From: Agapanthus africanus
Lineage: Eukaryota > Streptophyta > Magnoliopsida > Asparagales > Amaryllidaceae
Reading direction: 5' to 3'
Length of the DNA: 64,000 bases
Assembly: GCA_030015575.1 (NCBI GenBank)
Contig: CM057337.1
Coordinates: 335,740,583-335,804,582 of the forward strand
The notes below the pieces were generated by a model that was given only the letters and a program-made list of their open reading frames with translations, had not been told where the DNA came from and did no database searches. The position numbers and the translations under genes are program-made. Position 1 is the stretch's first letter. The number at the start of each line of letters is the position of its first letter. Below are positions 50,307 through 62,000 of the stretch, in pieces.

Positions 50307-52376
50307 TTTCAGGGTCGCTGCAAGTAGGAGAGAGAAAAGAAACACTTTAGCATGATGCTCTTGCAAGTTTAGAGTGGTTTTAGTTTATCTAAACTGGATG
50401 GCTCCCACTGTTTCTCGAATCCTTCCTCAAACCATAAAAGAAGAATTAGCCAGGACTATTCTCACTGTACAATACTTGCTTAACCATTCAGCCAGGCCAG
50501 TGTCGGTACATCGAGGGAGGTTTTCCAACGCTTTCGCGAAGTTCCTTAATTAAATAACCTCTTTTCTCTGGGAGCGTAGCCCCGCTGACACCTTTCTCGA
50601 CACCTACTTAGTTTATAGCATTGATCGTTAAGTGACGAATCTCCTGATAAGTAGCATATACTCACAGTAGGATCGGGATCCAAATATCATCGTATGATAA
50701 TGCTGAAGGAATCCTACCAGCACTCATCAAACTCCAAATGGTATGCATCTCTTTGCAAATTTCAGTTTCTTTAGAAATTCCCGATATATATTTTTGCCCC
50801 ATGCTCTTATGACCTTGGCTTTGGTCAAAATGTCATAAGTCACATGTCAAGTTCTACCCGTCATTATCTTGTCAATTTGAACCCATCCGTACATACCCTT
50901 GACTTTGGTCAAATGATAATACGACTGTCCCAAACTAACTCATCTAACTATGCAACAAATGAAAACCCAGCAGCTACCAAACACTATGCCTTGACTTTGG
51001 CCAAAATGCATAGCTTGAATACTACTGAATACCCAAATGAAATGACGGAGGGCTACGAATGGTTTTGGTGAAACCGTGAACGTAGTGAACTTGATATAAC
51101 CAAAGGAACCTGATAGCTTTTAAAAGGAGTGGTTAAAGCTCCGCAATTAAAAATATCCTCTGTTTTAAAATAACCGAGTGGTTTCTTTTAAATTGTTCCA
51201 ACGATTCAAATTTTGGTTTATTTTCTTTGCATTAATAATAATGCGTCCCATCATTAACCTATCATTGCAGAAAACCACGAAAATACATCGTCCTCTTATG
51301 CCATCCGCATTCGCCACTGGGTCCCGTCATCACCCGTTAGGTTACTTAACTAACGGCAGAGCGGGGGCTGGGATAGCGCGGGTGTAAAACATAAGTGACG
51401 TCTAAATAGCTATCATATATAGATATTGTACATTCGTCAGACGCAATAATAGGCATTCCAGATCATAGATGAACATTATTGGATATGCAAGCAATCCGTG
51501 TTTCTTTTGAGCCGGCAACGAAAGACGGATTACACAGTTGTGATGAATAGCCATTTACCCCACCCTAGACCCCTACGGGTACGGCAAACTACCCGCCAAG
51601 TACCCGAAGTGAAGCGGTCTCCCTCAACGACGTGAGTAGGCCACTAAACACTTCAAAGTACCCGGTAGTTTGTGCACCCCATCTTGGGTCTATCCTAGGA
51701 GCAAAAAACAGTAAAATGAAATAATACAACGGTGGCAACAACCGCAACCTGGATGTGCCCCGCAAAATAATATTACAACATATTACAATTACATTGAATG
51801 AATGAATATAACAACCCATCACAAACCCCGGCTAATCATCACAACAGTCCAATACAGTTCATAACCACAAACAGTAAAAACCATTACAGAAATGTGCAAC
51901 CCCCTGCCAACCGACATACGAGCAGTTAGGGGAGTTTTACGAACACATTATACAATCACAGATATAATCATATTAGCAAACATCGTAAAATTTCGATCAA
52001 GCAAAACACTTTAGATTCTACTCCAAAACTTCTCTGTGCACTTGAGATCTTAGCAGAAAATAAAATATCCCAGAAATATCACTGTTAACACATAAGAGTT
52101 ATTGAAGAAATTTGGGCTGACTCGGCCCCAACTCGGCCGCGGATCCGCGGCGGATCGCATGGATCCGCCGCGGTTCCACGGTGAGTTAGCCGAGTCACGA
52201 GTCCAAATTTCTGCAGTAGCCCTATTATTCCCTGCTTGTTATTCTGCAGGTCCCTGAAAAATTTTTATGGCCTGTTTTAAATTCGACAGAAACTGTGTTA
52301 AATCGATGATTTTTCCGGTTTGTTTTGCGTTCGAAATTATTACGACTTTGCTAATGAGTTAATTATTATTTAGCGA
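50307..52376 (-). other. Untranslated leader of element H
   Basis: Two-kilobase leader without a gene. Acceptor-like TTGCAG just before gag (complement of 50318-50323), pyrimidine tract, hairpin arms 50367-50373 and 50388-50394 (GTTTAGA / TCTAAAC). The CCTTGACTTTGGTCAA-type repeat occurs near 50813, 50899 and 50988; on the sense strand its stem TTGAC/GTCAA is perfect. Near the PBS lie CCGCGGATCCGCGG (52137-52150) and a second GC-rich inverted repeat up to about 52171. Confidence 0.8.
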
Positions 52377-52389
52377 GGCTCTGATACCA
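52377..52389 (-). other. Primer-binding site of element H
   Basis: Reverse complement of TGGTATCAGAGCC, one base from the 5' LTR. Confidence 0.92.
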
Positions 52390-52390
52390 C

Positions 52391-54283
52391 TGTAAGCCGA
52401 TGTACAACACCCCATGAGTTGCGGGGAGGCGGAAAATTAAAAAACGATCTTGTTCTTTGCATAAACATCGACTAACCAAGAATCTTTGCTAAACGATAAC
52501 TAACAAGAATCATAGAATTTGTTAACTACTATGAGAAGTGATTGTACCTAATGAACCATGTCCTTCTCCTTTTCGTTATCCACCTCCTCTTCGGCCTTCT
52601 CCACGTAATAGACGATCCACCCGAGAGCTATACTTCAAGCTTCACCTCTAACTTGAGGTAACTATGTTTCTTAAAGTGCTAATCTAAGTAACCTAGGTGA
52701 TATAAAGTTGGATTATGGATTGATTAGTCTATTATAATCCTTGATCTCAACACATGAGAGGGAAGGATTAGGGTCTGAAGAGAGAGAGCTTGAGGAGAGA
52801 GAAGGTGAGCATTAGAATGAGAAGAGATAATGAACTCATATGAATATATGAAGAATAATGTTTTATGAAATAAATAAATTAAATCATTTAACAACCATGC
52901 TTCATTCATTCATATGAGTGATTTATCTCATGAGTCATTAGATCAATAAATGATGCATTAACTCCATGGATGAATCACACAAATGAGTTATTAACATAAT
53001 AAATGCAAATGCCACCAAAACCCTCAAGTCACCATCCTTCTAGAAGATTCCCGCGAAATTATGAGAACGCCCCTCCTATCCGTGAAAACATGGAAAAAAT
53101 ATAGACTGTATAAATCCAATAACCCGATACTAGAAACCGGCTTAAACCAAAGCCGGCTAGTAAAAACTGTCCGAATGTCGTACGTGCGTAAACACACGTA
53201 TGCCTCCGAACCCTTGTCGTAAAACCATACGACCTCTATATCGTTTCGCATAGAGTAGGGAAACTCTCTGTGTGGGACTCTAAAGACTCGACAGCTATGC
53301 TGGCAGTGGTTTTAACCACAGACCGCAAGCGGCACTAGCTGTACGTAACGGTCCCCAGGTAGATGTCGATAAGAAGGCCGATGAGGAAACCCATCCGAAC
53401 TCCTACTGAGCCTGATGTGACAATCTCCGTACAGTCCGGTTTGTTCGTCTAAGACTATCGCATATCGGGCCTAAGGGGGCGGCAAGCGTCAGTCCCCCTA
53501 ATAGCGGTATAAGTCGTGTCGGAGTGAAGCCCATTACACCCTGAGAAACTACTGGAACCTACCAGTAAATCTCGCTTGCCCTGGCTAGGGACTTTGCGTA
53601 ATGGTTCTCTGACACAGTGCGATATCAACTCCCAATACCGGGAGAGACGAATCCTGTCTAACCGCCACTGCCTCCAAGTGCTCGAGACTGCACCCAACTG
53701 CTACCTGTTTGCACGACTCCTTTGAGCCGTGGTAGGGTAGCAATCTAAGAACAGTGGGACACACTCGAGGCGAAGTAGCAGTGTCAAGTCTGCGGACTAT
53801 GCTGTACTCATGTCACCTGGGAACTGTTAACTGACGACTGGTATAAAACCAACCAACAGTTCCCTACGAGTCCTGTCCGGTGTACCCGTAACCCAACGAG
53901 CACCTGTATACTATCTCCAGTACGACGTACTGACGGCTGTAGGACAGACCATCTCCCCAACTGGGATGAGAAGCGTACACACTTATCTACTCCGGAGTAT
54001 CGATGCCCTGTCTCGATAATCCTACGACTAGGGACCTGAAAAAGGATGTGCTTGTAGACTACCCAGCCCCCACTAGTGTGACTGCCATCACAACGCTGGT
54101 AGTCAAGCAAGATCTTAAGAGCTCTATCAATACGTATACTCACATATTAAGATAGAAAAAACCAAGTAGCATACTACCATATTTAGCAAGACTGTTATAT
54201 AACTGTGAATATCCCAAGCTTCCATTAAGTAATATACAAGCTAGTATGATACAATAATGGCCCCTAGGGCATATACACTAACA
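52391..54283 (-). mobile_element. Right (5') LTR of element H
   Basis: TGTAAGCCGATG... to ...CATATACACTAACA. U3 dyad GGGAACTGTT / AACAGTTCCC at 53819-53828 and 53855-53864. Followed by the duplication TATTC. Confidence 0.94.
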
Positions 54284-54330
54284 TATTCCGCCTCCCCGCA
54301 AGTTCATGGGGTGCGTGACATGGACTTACA
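54284..54330 (+). mobile_element. 5' LTR of element E, last 42 bp after H
   Basis: 54284-54288 is H's right duplication; 54289-54330 completes E's 5' LTR (CGCCTCCCCGCAAG...GGACTTACA), matching in reverse complement the start of D's LTR. The whole 5' LTR of E is about 1,956 bp. Confidence 0.9.
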
Positions 54331-54331
54331 G

Positions 54332-54344
54332 TGGTATCAAAGCC
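54332..54344 (+). other. Primer-binding site of element E (variant)
   Basis: TGGTATCAAAGCC, one mismatch from the initiator-Met site; the same variant is in A. The change is what deamination of a CHG-methylated cytosine on the other strand would give, so it may be later decay. Confidence 0.9.
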
Positions 54345-56371
54345 AACTAAACCATTACTAGCTTGTTAGCAACTAATTAGAAGTTCGATCGTCGGAAAAC
54401 ACGAAAACGAAACCCCGGAAACCCCTAAGTTTCTGTTAGTTTTAAACATGTCTAAAAAGTTATATGATATGCCTTAAAATTCACAGCAGGGAAATATAAG
54501 AATACTGGGAAAATACGAGCCCTTAACTTGGCAAGACGGCCGCGGATCCGCGGCAAGATGGTGCTTTTGGCCACGGATCCTCCGCCGAGTCAACCCCGAG
54601 TTGACTCGGATTTGCACAGTAATTCATATATTTTGGAGTTTTGTTTTCCTGTATATTCTGTTTCTGCCCAGGTTACTTCAGTGATGGCTTGCAATTGGGG
54701 TAGACACAGAAAATGGTTGTCGATAGATGTTCTAAGATATTTGCTAATTGGGTTTTTATCTGTAATGTTTAATGTGTTCGTAAACCTCCCCTAACTGCTA
54801 GTATGTCAGTTGGCAGGGGGTTGCACATTTCTATAATGTTTACAGTTTATGTATATGGACTTGATTGAAGTGTTTGTGATAATTAGCCGGGGTTTGAGAT
54901 GGGTTTAATATTCATTCATTCGATGTAAATGTAATATGATGTAATATTATTTTGCGGGGCACATCCAGGTTGCGGTTGTAGCTACCGTTGTATTATTTCT
55001 TTTTACTGTTTTTGCTCCTAGGATAGACCCAAGGTGGGGTACACAAACTACCGGGTACGTTGAAATGTTTAGTGGCCTACTCACGTCGTTGAGGGAGACC
55101 GCTTCACTTCGGGTACTTGGCGGGTAGTTTGCCGTACCCGTAGGGGTCTAGGGTGGGGTAATGGCTATTCATCACAACTGTGTAATCCGTCTTTTATTGC
55201 AGGCTCAAAGCAAATGCGGATTGCTTGTATATCCAATAAAGTTCATCTGTGATCTGGAATGCTTATTATTGCGTCTGACGAATGTACAATATCTATATAT
55301 GATAGCTATTAGACGTCACTTATGTTTTACACCCGCGCTAGCCCAGCCCCCGCTCTGTCGTTAATTAAGTAACCTAACAGGTGATGACGGGAACCAGTGG
55401 CGAATGCGGATGGCATAAGAGGACGTTGTATTTTCGTTGTTTTCTGCAATGATAGGTTAAATGATAGGACGCATTATTTTAATGCAAAGAAAATAAACCA
55501 AAGTTGAATCGTTGGAACAAATTTAAAAGAAACCACTCGGTTATTTTAAAAGATCAGAATTTTTAATTGCGGAGCTTTAACCACTCCTTTTAAAAAGTAT
55601 CAGGTTCTTTCGATTATATCAAGTTCACTACGTTCACGGTTTTGCCAAAACCATTTGTAGCCCTCCGTCATTTCATATAGATAGTCAATAATATTCAAGC
55701 TGTGTTTGTTGACTAAAGTCAAGGCACAGTGTTTGGTAGCTGTTGGATATTCATATGCAGCATAGATAGATGTGTTGGTTTGGGATAGTCGCATTACCTT
55801 GTTGACTAAAGTCAAGGGTATGTACGGGTGGGTTCAAATTAACCTGGACAATGACGGGTAGAACTTGACATGTGACTTATGATTTGTTGACTAAAGTCAA
55901 GGTCATAAGAGCATGGGGCAAAAATCCATATCGGGAATTTCTAAAGAAACTGAAATTTGCAGAGAGTTGTAAACCATTTTGGAGTTTGATGAATGTTGGT
56001 AGGATTCCTTCAACATTATCATACGATGATATTTTGGATCCCGATCCTACTGCGAGTATATACTACTTATCAGGAGATTTGTCACTTAACAATCATTGCT
56101 ATAAACCAAGTAGGTGCCTAGAAAGGTGTCAGTGGGGCTACGACCCCAGAGAAAAGAGGTTCTTTAATTAAGGAACTTCGCGAAAGCGTTGGAAAACCTC
56201 CGTCGAAGTATCGACACTATCCTGGCTGAACGGTTAAGCAAGTATTGTATGGTGAGAATAGTCCTAGATAATTCTTCTTTTATGGTTTGAGGAAGGATTC
56301 GAGAAACAGTGGGAGCCATCCTGTTTAGATAAATAAAAACCACTCTAAACTTGCAAGAGCATCATGCTAAA
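54345..56371 (+). other. Untranslated leader of element E
   Basis: Leader without a gene. CCGCGGATCCGCGG lies at 54540-54553, 196 nt after the PBS, exactly as in F. A 10-bp perfect hairpin CCGAGTCAAC / GTTGACTCGG lies at 54585-54609. TTGACTAAAGTCAAGG occurs three times (55709, 55802, 55887), each a perfect TTGACT/AGTCAA stem. The gag-proximal hairpin arms are GTTTAGA (56323-56329) and TCTAAAC (56344-56350). Confidence 0.82.
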
Positions 56372-56962
56372 ATGTTTTCTTCTCTCTCTCTTATTTGCAG
56401 CGACCTTGTGACCACGACTAGATTACATCTAGATAACAAATTGACTGAATATTACTTATATGACTGGCAAAAGTTTGTCCAGATGTCCATTGCCTATGAC
56501 AAACTGGACCACCCTATTACTACTCAAGATCCCGCCGTCCCAGGTCCAGTTTCCACTGTCGCGGATATAGATATCCGTCAGACAAGGGAAAAGGATAAAG
56601 CGAAACCCAAGTGCCTCGTGTTAGCTTCAGTTGATGGTGTATACCAGAAGCAGCACGAGAAGATGGAATCAGTTTCCATCTTTCTCCATAACAAAGATTT
56701 TTATGGAGAGCAATCTCATATCGCAAGATATAAGACCTCGAACGAATTAATTTAAGTGACGTTGGATTTCGGGTCATCTGTTGGGGACAACGTCCTTACA
56801 ATGACTAGCTATAATGATGAGCTCCAGGACCTGGAGACCACGTTGGGAAACGAGTCAGATACTGACTTAATTCTACAGTCTCTGCCTTCTACCCTGAAGG
56901 AAACCAGGGAAGTAGAAGGAAAGAGAAGGGTAAAAGTTTCGGGACTAAATGTAGTAAAAGAG
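56372..56962 (+). pseudogene. Gag remnant of element E
   Basis: Recognisable by PAVPGP, KCLVLAS, LHNKDFYGEQSHIARYKTS and the GSSVGDNVL...LILQSLPST segment, colinear with F's Gag. It is far more diverged than the Pol that follows. The usual initiator ATG after the acceptor is GTG here (near 56408); an in-frame ATG at 56372 lies in the pyrimidine tract. An in-frame TAA is at 56753-56755. The segment after LPST (F's YAQFILNF...LLNMLR) is deleted. Both leading cysteines of the zinc knuckle are replaced (the remaining IGHWQKDC is at 59089-59112). Finally S1 interrupts it at 56962. The frame is otherwise continuous with pol when S1 is discounted. Confidence 0.85.
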
Positions 56963-59062
56963 TGTTAGTCTATATGCCCTAGAGGCCATTACTGTATTAT
57001 ACTAGTATGTATATTACTTGATGGAAGCTTAGGATATTCACCTTGTATTGACAATCTTGCTCAAAATAGTAGTATGCTACTTGGTTTGTCTCTGCTTTAA
57101 TGTGTACATGTGTTTCTTTCAGTATATCACCTATACGCATTAGTGGAGCCCTTAGGATTTTTGCTTGATTACCGGCGTTGTGATGGCGATCACACTCATG
57201 GGGGCTGGGTAATCCACAAGCACATCCTTATACAGGTCCCTAGTCATAGGACTATCGAGACAGGGCATCGATACTCCGGAGTAGACTAGCGTATGCGCTT
57301 CTCATCCCAGCAGGGGAGACGGTCTGTCCCACAACCGTCAGTACGTCGTACTTGAGATAGTATGCGGGTGCTCGTTAGGTTACGAGTACACTGGACAAGA
57401 CTCGTTGGGAACTGTTGGTTGGTATTATACCTATCGTCAGTTAACAGTTCCCAGGTGACATGAGTACAGCTTAGTCCGCTGACTTGATACTGTCACTTCG
57501 CCTCGAGTGTGTTCCCACTGTTCTTTGATTACTACCCTACCACGGTTCTACTGAGTCGTGCAAACATGTAGTAGTTGGGAGCAGTCCTGAAGCACTTGGA
57601 GACAGTGACGGTTAGACAGGATTCGTCTCTCCCGATATTGGGGGTTGATATCGCGCTGTGTCTAGGAGAGCCATTACACATAGTCGTCCCTGGCCAGGGC
57701 AAGCGAGATTTGCTGGTAGTGTTACCAGTAGTTTCTCAGAGTGTTTTGGGCTATACTCCGACACGACTTGTACCGTTTTTAGGGGACTGACGTTTGCCAC
57801 CCCCTAGGCCCGCCATGCGATGTTCTCAGACGAACGGACCGGACTGTACGGAGATTGTCGCATACAGGCTCAGTAGGAGTTCGGATGGGTTCACCTCATC
57901 AGTCTTCTTATCGGCATCTACCTGGGGACCGTTACGTACAGCTAGTGTCGCTTGCGGTCTGCGGTTAAACCCACTGCCAGCGTAGTGTCGAGTCTTTATA
58001 GTCCCACACAAAGGGTTTCTCGCCCTTGGGCAAAACGGAGTAGAGGTCGCATGGTTTTGCGACAGGGTTCGTTCACACTCGCGCACTTGTGCACGTTTGG
58101 TGACCGGGCAGTTATTACTAGTGGGCTTTGGTTTATGCCAGATCCTAGTATATGTTTTGGGGTTAGATTTATCTCATTGTATTCGTGTTCCTCGGAACAC
58201 GGATGCGGGTGTGTATGCACAGTTGACTGAGACAGAGGCAGAGGATTCTAATTAGGGTTTTGATACGGGTGTGTATGCACAGTTGACTGTTGTCTTTTTC
58301 CAAACCCTAATGAGAATAGGAAATATGATTAATAATATTAGTTAACAATTATTGCGCCATGGTTGAGTTGAATTCTTGACTTTTGTTGACTTGTTGACTT
58401 TAGTTGACCGGTTGACCAAAGTAGACTTGTTGACCATCATCATTTGTTTTCAAGGATGCTTCTTATTTTTTGCACAAAGCATTTAATGAATGTAATGATA
58501 ATGGTCATTCATCAACTCACCATCACAAATTGTTAATTATTATTATTATTATCATTTTCTAAAATATGAGAGCATGGTTGAAAAATGATTCATTCTCACT
58601 TGCATCTTCTCTCTCATCCATTGCACTCCTTCTTCCTCTAGCTCAAGGAAAATCCCTTTCATGAGTTGAGAACCATTTTCCTTTGAGATAATACACCAAA
58701 ACTACTCTCTACTCTTTCTAGGGTTCTAGGTTTAGCAAACCAAGCACCTTAGTTACCTCTAGGTTGAGGTAGGAGCTCAAGTTCGAACCCTCGGGTGGAT
58801 CTATCTTTGACAAAGAGGAGACGACGAGGAGGAGCCATACAAACTACCACAAGGAGCAAGCAAGGAGGAGAACAACAAGAAGAGAAGGAGTTCAAGACTA
58901 GGTATAATCCCCTAACCGAGTAGCTAAAGCTCGTAGTTGTTGCTAGTGTGTTGTTTAGCAAAGATCCGCCTTTTACGGTCCATGTTAGCTAGTCCAGAAA
59001 AATTTTCGTTTTACCGTTTCCGCAACCCCGAAAGTACCGGGAGAGGTAACGTGGACCTAACA
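56963..59062 (+). mobile_element. Solo LTR S1 (group II) in E's gag
   Basis: A 2,100-bp LTR, TGTTAGTCTATATGCC...GTGGACCTAACA, with perfect target duplication AAGAG (56958-56962 and 59063-59067). It aligns with F's LTR in reverse complement. No PBS, internal region or second LTR, so it is a solo LTR left by recombination between the two LTRs of a full element. U3 dyad TGGGAACTGTT / AACAGTTCCCA (57406-57416, 57443-57453) is the longest seen, 11 bp. Six W-box cores lie at 58376-58434. Confidence 0.94.
58376..58434 (+). promoter_or_regulatory. W-box cluster in solo LTR S1
   Basis: Six TTGAC cores in 59 bp on the LTR's sense strand, at the same relative place as in both LTRs of F, upstream of an ATT-rich stretch and a CT-rich region (about 58590-58640) that resembles the start of the transcript. 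Confidence 0.65.
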
Positions 59063-59067
59063 AAGAG

Positions 59068-62000
59068 GAACGTTCCTATTATTATAGGATTGGGCATTGG
59101 CAGAAAGATTGCAGGGCTTTAGAAGCCAGTAACCAGGATACGAAGCATGTTGTGGCTTCAGCCTCAAATGTGTTTGTAATTAAGAACTGTTTGTCAATTA
59201 ACTCTACTTCCTGGATACTAGATACCGGAGCGGGATCTCATATCTGTAATTTATTACATGCTTTAAGAAACCGTAGAGTTATAAAGGTAGGTGATTGGTC
59301 TCTCAGAGTTGCTAACGGAATGAGCGTGGACGCTGAATCCGTGGGAGAATATCGCCTAGGTTTGACAAGTGGGAAGATATTGATTCTACGTAACTGTCTG
59401 TATGTTCCCAGTATGACTTGTAATATCATATCAGTATCCTCACTTTCGAGAGAGGGATATAATTTTACATTCATAGGCGATGTAGTTCACATCCACCAAA
59501 ATCAAGTTTTGATTGGGTACGGTACATTAGATAATGGAATATACGTATTAAGTCAAGCTCAGGTTTTCAATATCCAAAACACACTTAAAACAAAGTCTCC
59601 GGAATTAAATCAGGCTTTCTTATGGCATTGTAGACTAGGTCATATCAACGAGAGAAGGTTGACTAAGTTACATAGAGAAGGATATTTGAATCTGTTCGAA
59701 TATCAATCTTATGCTACTTGTGAATCTTGTCTTATAGGAAAGATGACAAAGACTCCGTTTACTGGACACGGAGTAAGAGCAAGCGAGCTCTTGGGACTCG
59801 TACACAGTGACGTGTGCGGTCCAATGTCTACACATGCGCGAAGAGGTTATTCCTACTTCATTACTTTTACGGATGATTTCTCTAGGTATGGATATGTCTT
59901 CTTAATGAAGCATAAATCCGAGGCCTTTGAGAAATTGCAAGAATACAAGAATGAAGTGGAAAACCAAACCGGCAAAAGTATCAAGACACTGAGATCTGAT
60001 CGAGGTGGTGAATACTTAAGTGCCGAGTTCCTGGGTTACCTAAAAGAGAATGGAATTCTCTCTCAGCTTTCTCCTCCATATACACCACAACACAACGGTG
60101 TATCAGAAAGGAGGAATCGAACCCTATTGGATATGGTTCGTTCCATGATGAGTAAGGCTGAGTTACCGCGATCTTTCTGGAGTTATGCGCTAGAATCAGC
60201 AGCGTATCTTTTAAACCGAGTTCCGACCAAGACTGTGCCTAACACACCATATCAGATGTGGAGTGGGAAGAAACCCTATCTTAAGTATCCTAAGACATGG
60301 AGATGTCCAGCTTTTGTAAAAAGGCAGCATGCGGACAAGCTCGAGGCACGCTCAGTACAGTGTAAGTTTGTGGGATATCCAAAGAACTCCATGGGATATT
60401 GTTTCTATTACGCAGAGGAACAAAAGTTCTTTGTTTCTCAACATGCCCGCTTCTTGGAAACTGGATTTTTAGAGAATCAGAAGAATGGGAGTGCAGTAGA
60501 ACTGGAAGAAATTCCAGAACCACAAACTATTACTGAAAGTTTGGTAGAACCAGAGGTTTCAGAAGAAAGGGACATCCCGACGCCACTCCGCAGGAGTAGT
60601 AGGCAGTCTCATCCGCCCGAGAGATACTACAGTTTTCTCATAGACAGGGATAGAGAGGATTGCACTATTGACTACGATGAGCCTAATAGCTTCCAACAAG
60701 CCATTCAGAGCGGTGACTCAGTAAAATGGCTGGATGCAATGCGGACCGAAATAGAGTCCATGTACACTAACAAAGTATGGACTTTGGACTTTGGTCCAGA
60801 TAGGGTAAAACCCGTAGGATGCAAATGGATCTTCAGAAAGAAGATTGGTGTAGATGGACAGGTTGAAACCTATAAGGCTAGACTTGTTGCAAAGGGTTTC
60901 CGTCAAAGACCTGGTTTGGACTATGATGAAACCTTTTCTCCAGTAGCTATGCTAAAATCCATTAGGGTCCTTCTTGCTATTGCTGCTTTCCACGATTATG
61001 AGATCTGGCAGATGGACGTAAAGACGGCCTTTCTAAATGGAAATTTGGAAGAGAGCGTCTATATGGATCAGCCAGAGGGATTCATTCAGAGTGGGAGCAG
61101 CGGTAAAGTATGCAAGCTGCTTAAGTCCATTTATGGACTAAAGCAGGCATCACGGAGTTGGAACATCTGTTTTGATGATGCTGTCAAAGAATTTAGCTTT
61201 ATCAAAAATCCAGATGAACCATACATATACAGAAAGATTGTAGGGAGAGCTGTAGTATTCCTCGTCTTGTACGTGGATGACATTCTCCTAATAGGAAATG
61301 ATATTCCTATATTACAGTCAGTCAAAAGATTCTTGTCACAGAAATTCTCCATGAAAGACCTGGGAGATGCCACCTACATTCTGGGGATCCAGATCTATCG
61401 TGATAGATCTAAAAGAATGTTGGGACTTTCGCAGTCCAGGTACATAGACACCATATTGAAAAGATTCAGTATGGAACATTCTAAGCACGGTAACCTACCG
61501 GCTTGTCACGGAATCACCCTCTCCAAAGAGATGTCTCCCAAGACTGATTTGGAAAGGGATCGTATGTCAATTATACCCTATGCTTTAGCGGTAGGCTCTA
61601 TAATGTATGTGATGTTATGTACCAGACCAGATGTAGCATACGCATTGAGCGTTGTAAGCCGGTATCAGGCAAACCCAGGGAAGAATCACTGGATAGAAGT
61701 GAAGAACATTCTCAAGTACCTGAGAAGGACTAAGGAGATGTTCTTGGTGTATGGCGGAAAAGACCTCCAGATGGAGGCCTTTGCCGACTCCGGCTTCCAG
61801 AGTGACAAGGATGACTCCAAGTCCATGTCGGGTTATGTCTTTACCCTCAATGGAGGGGCGGTCTGTTGGAAAAGTTCCAAGCAGGAGACCGTTGCTGACT
61901 CAACAATGGAAGCAGAGTACATAGCTGCTTGCAATGCCGCAAAAGAAGCTGTTTGGATGAAGAAGTTCCTCATAGAACTTCAGGTGGTTCTTACTAGTGT

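Larger units (their letters stand above)
44459..54283 (-). mobile_element. Copia element H, complete (group III)
   Basis: Complete 9,825-bp minus-strand element with perfect target duplication TATTC (44454-44458 and 54284-54288). LTRs 44459-46350 and 52391-54283 (1,892 and 1,893 bp) differ by about 3% over the first 315 bp. It has PPT, gag-pol, leader and PBS in order. Coding lesions make it non-autonomous. Confidence 0.95.
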
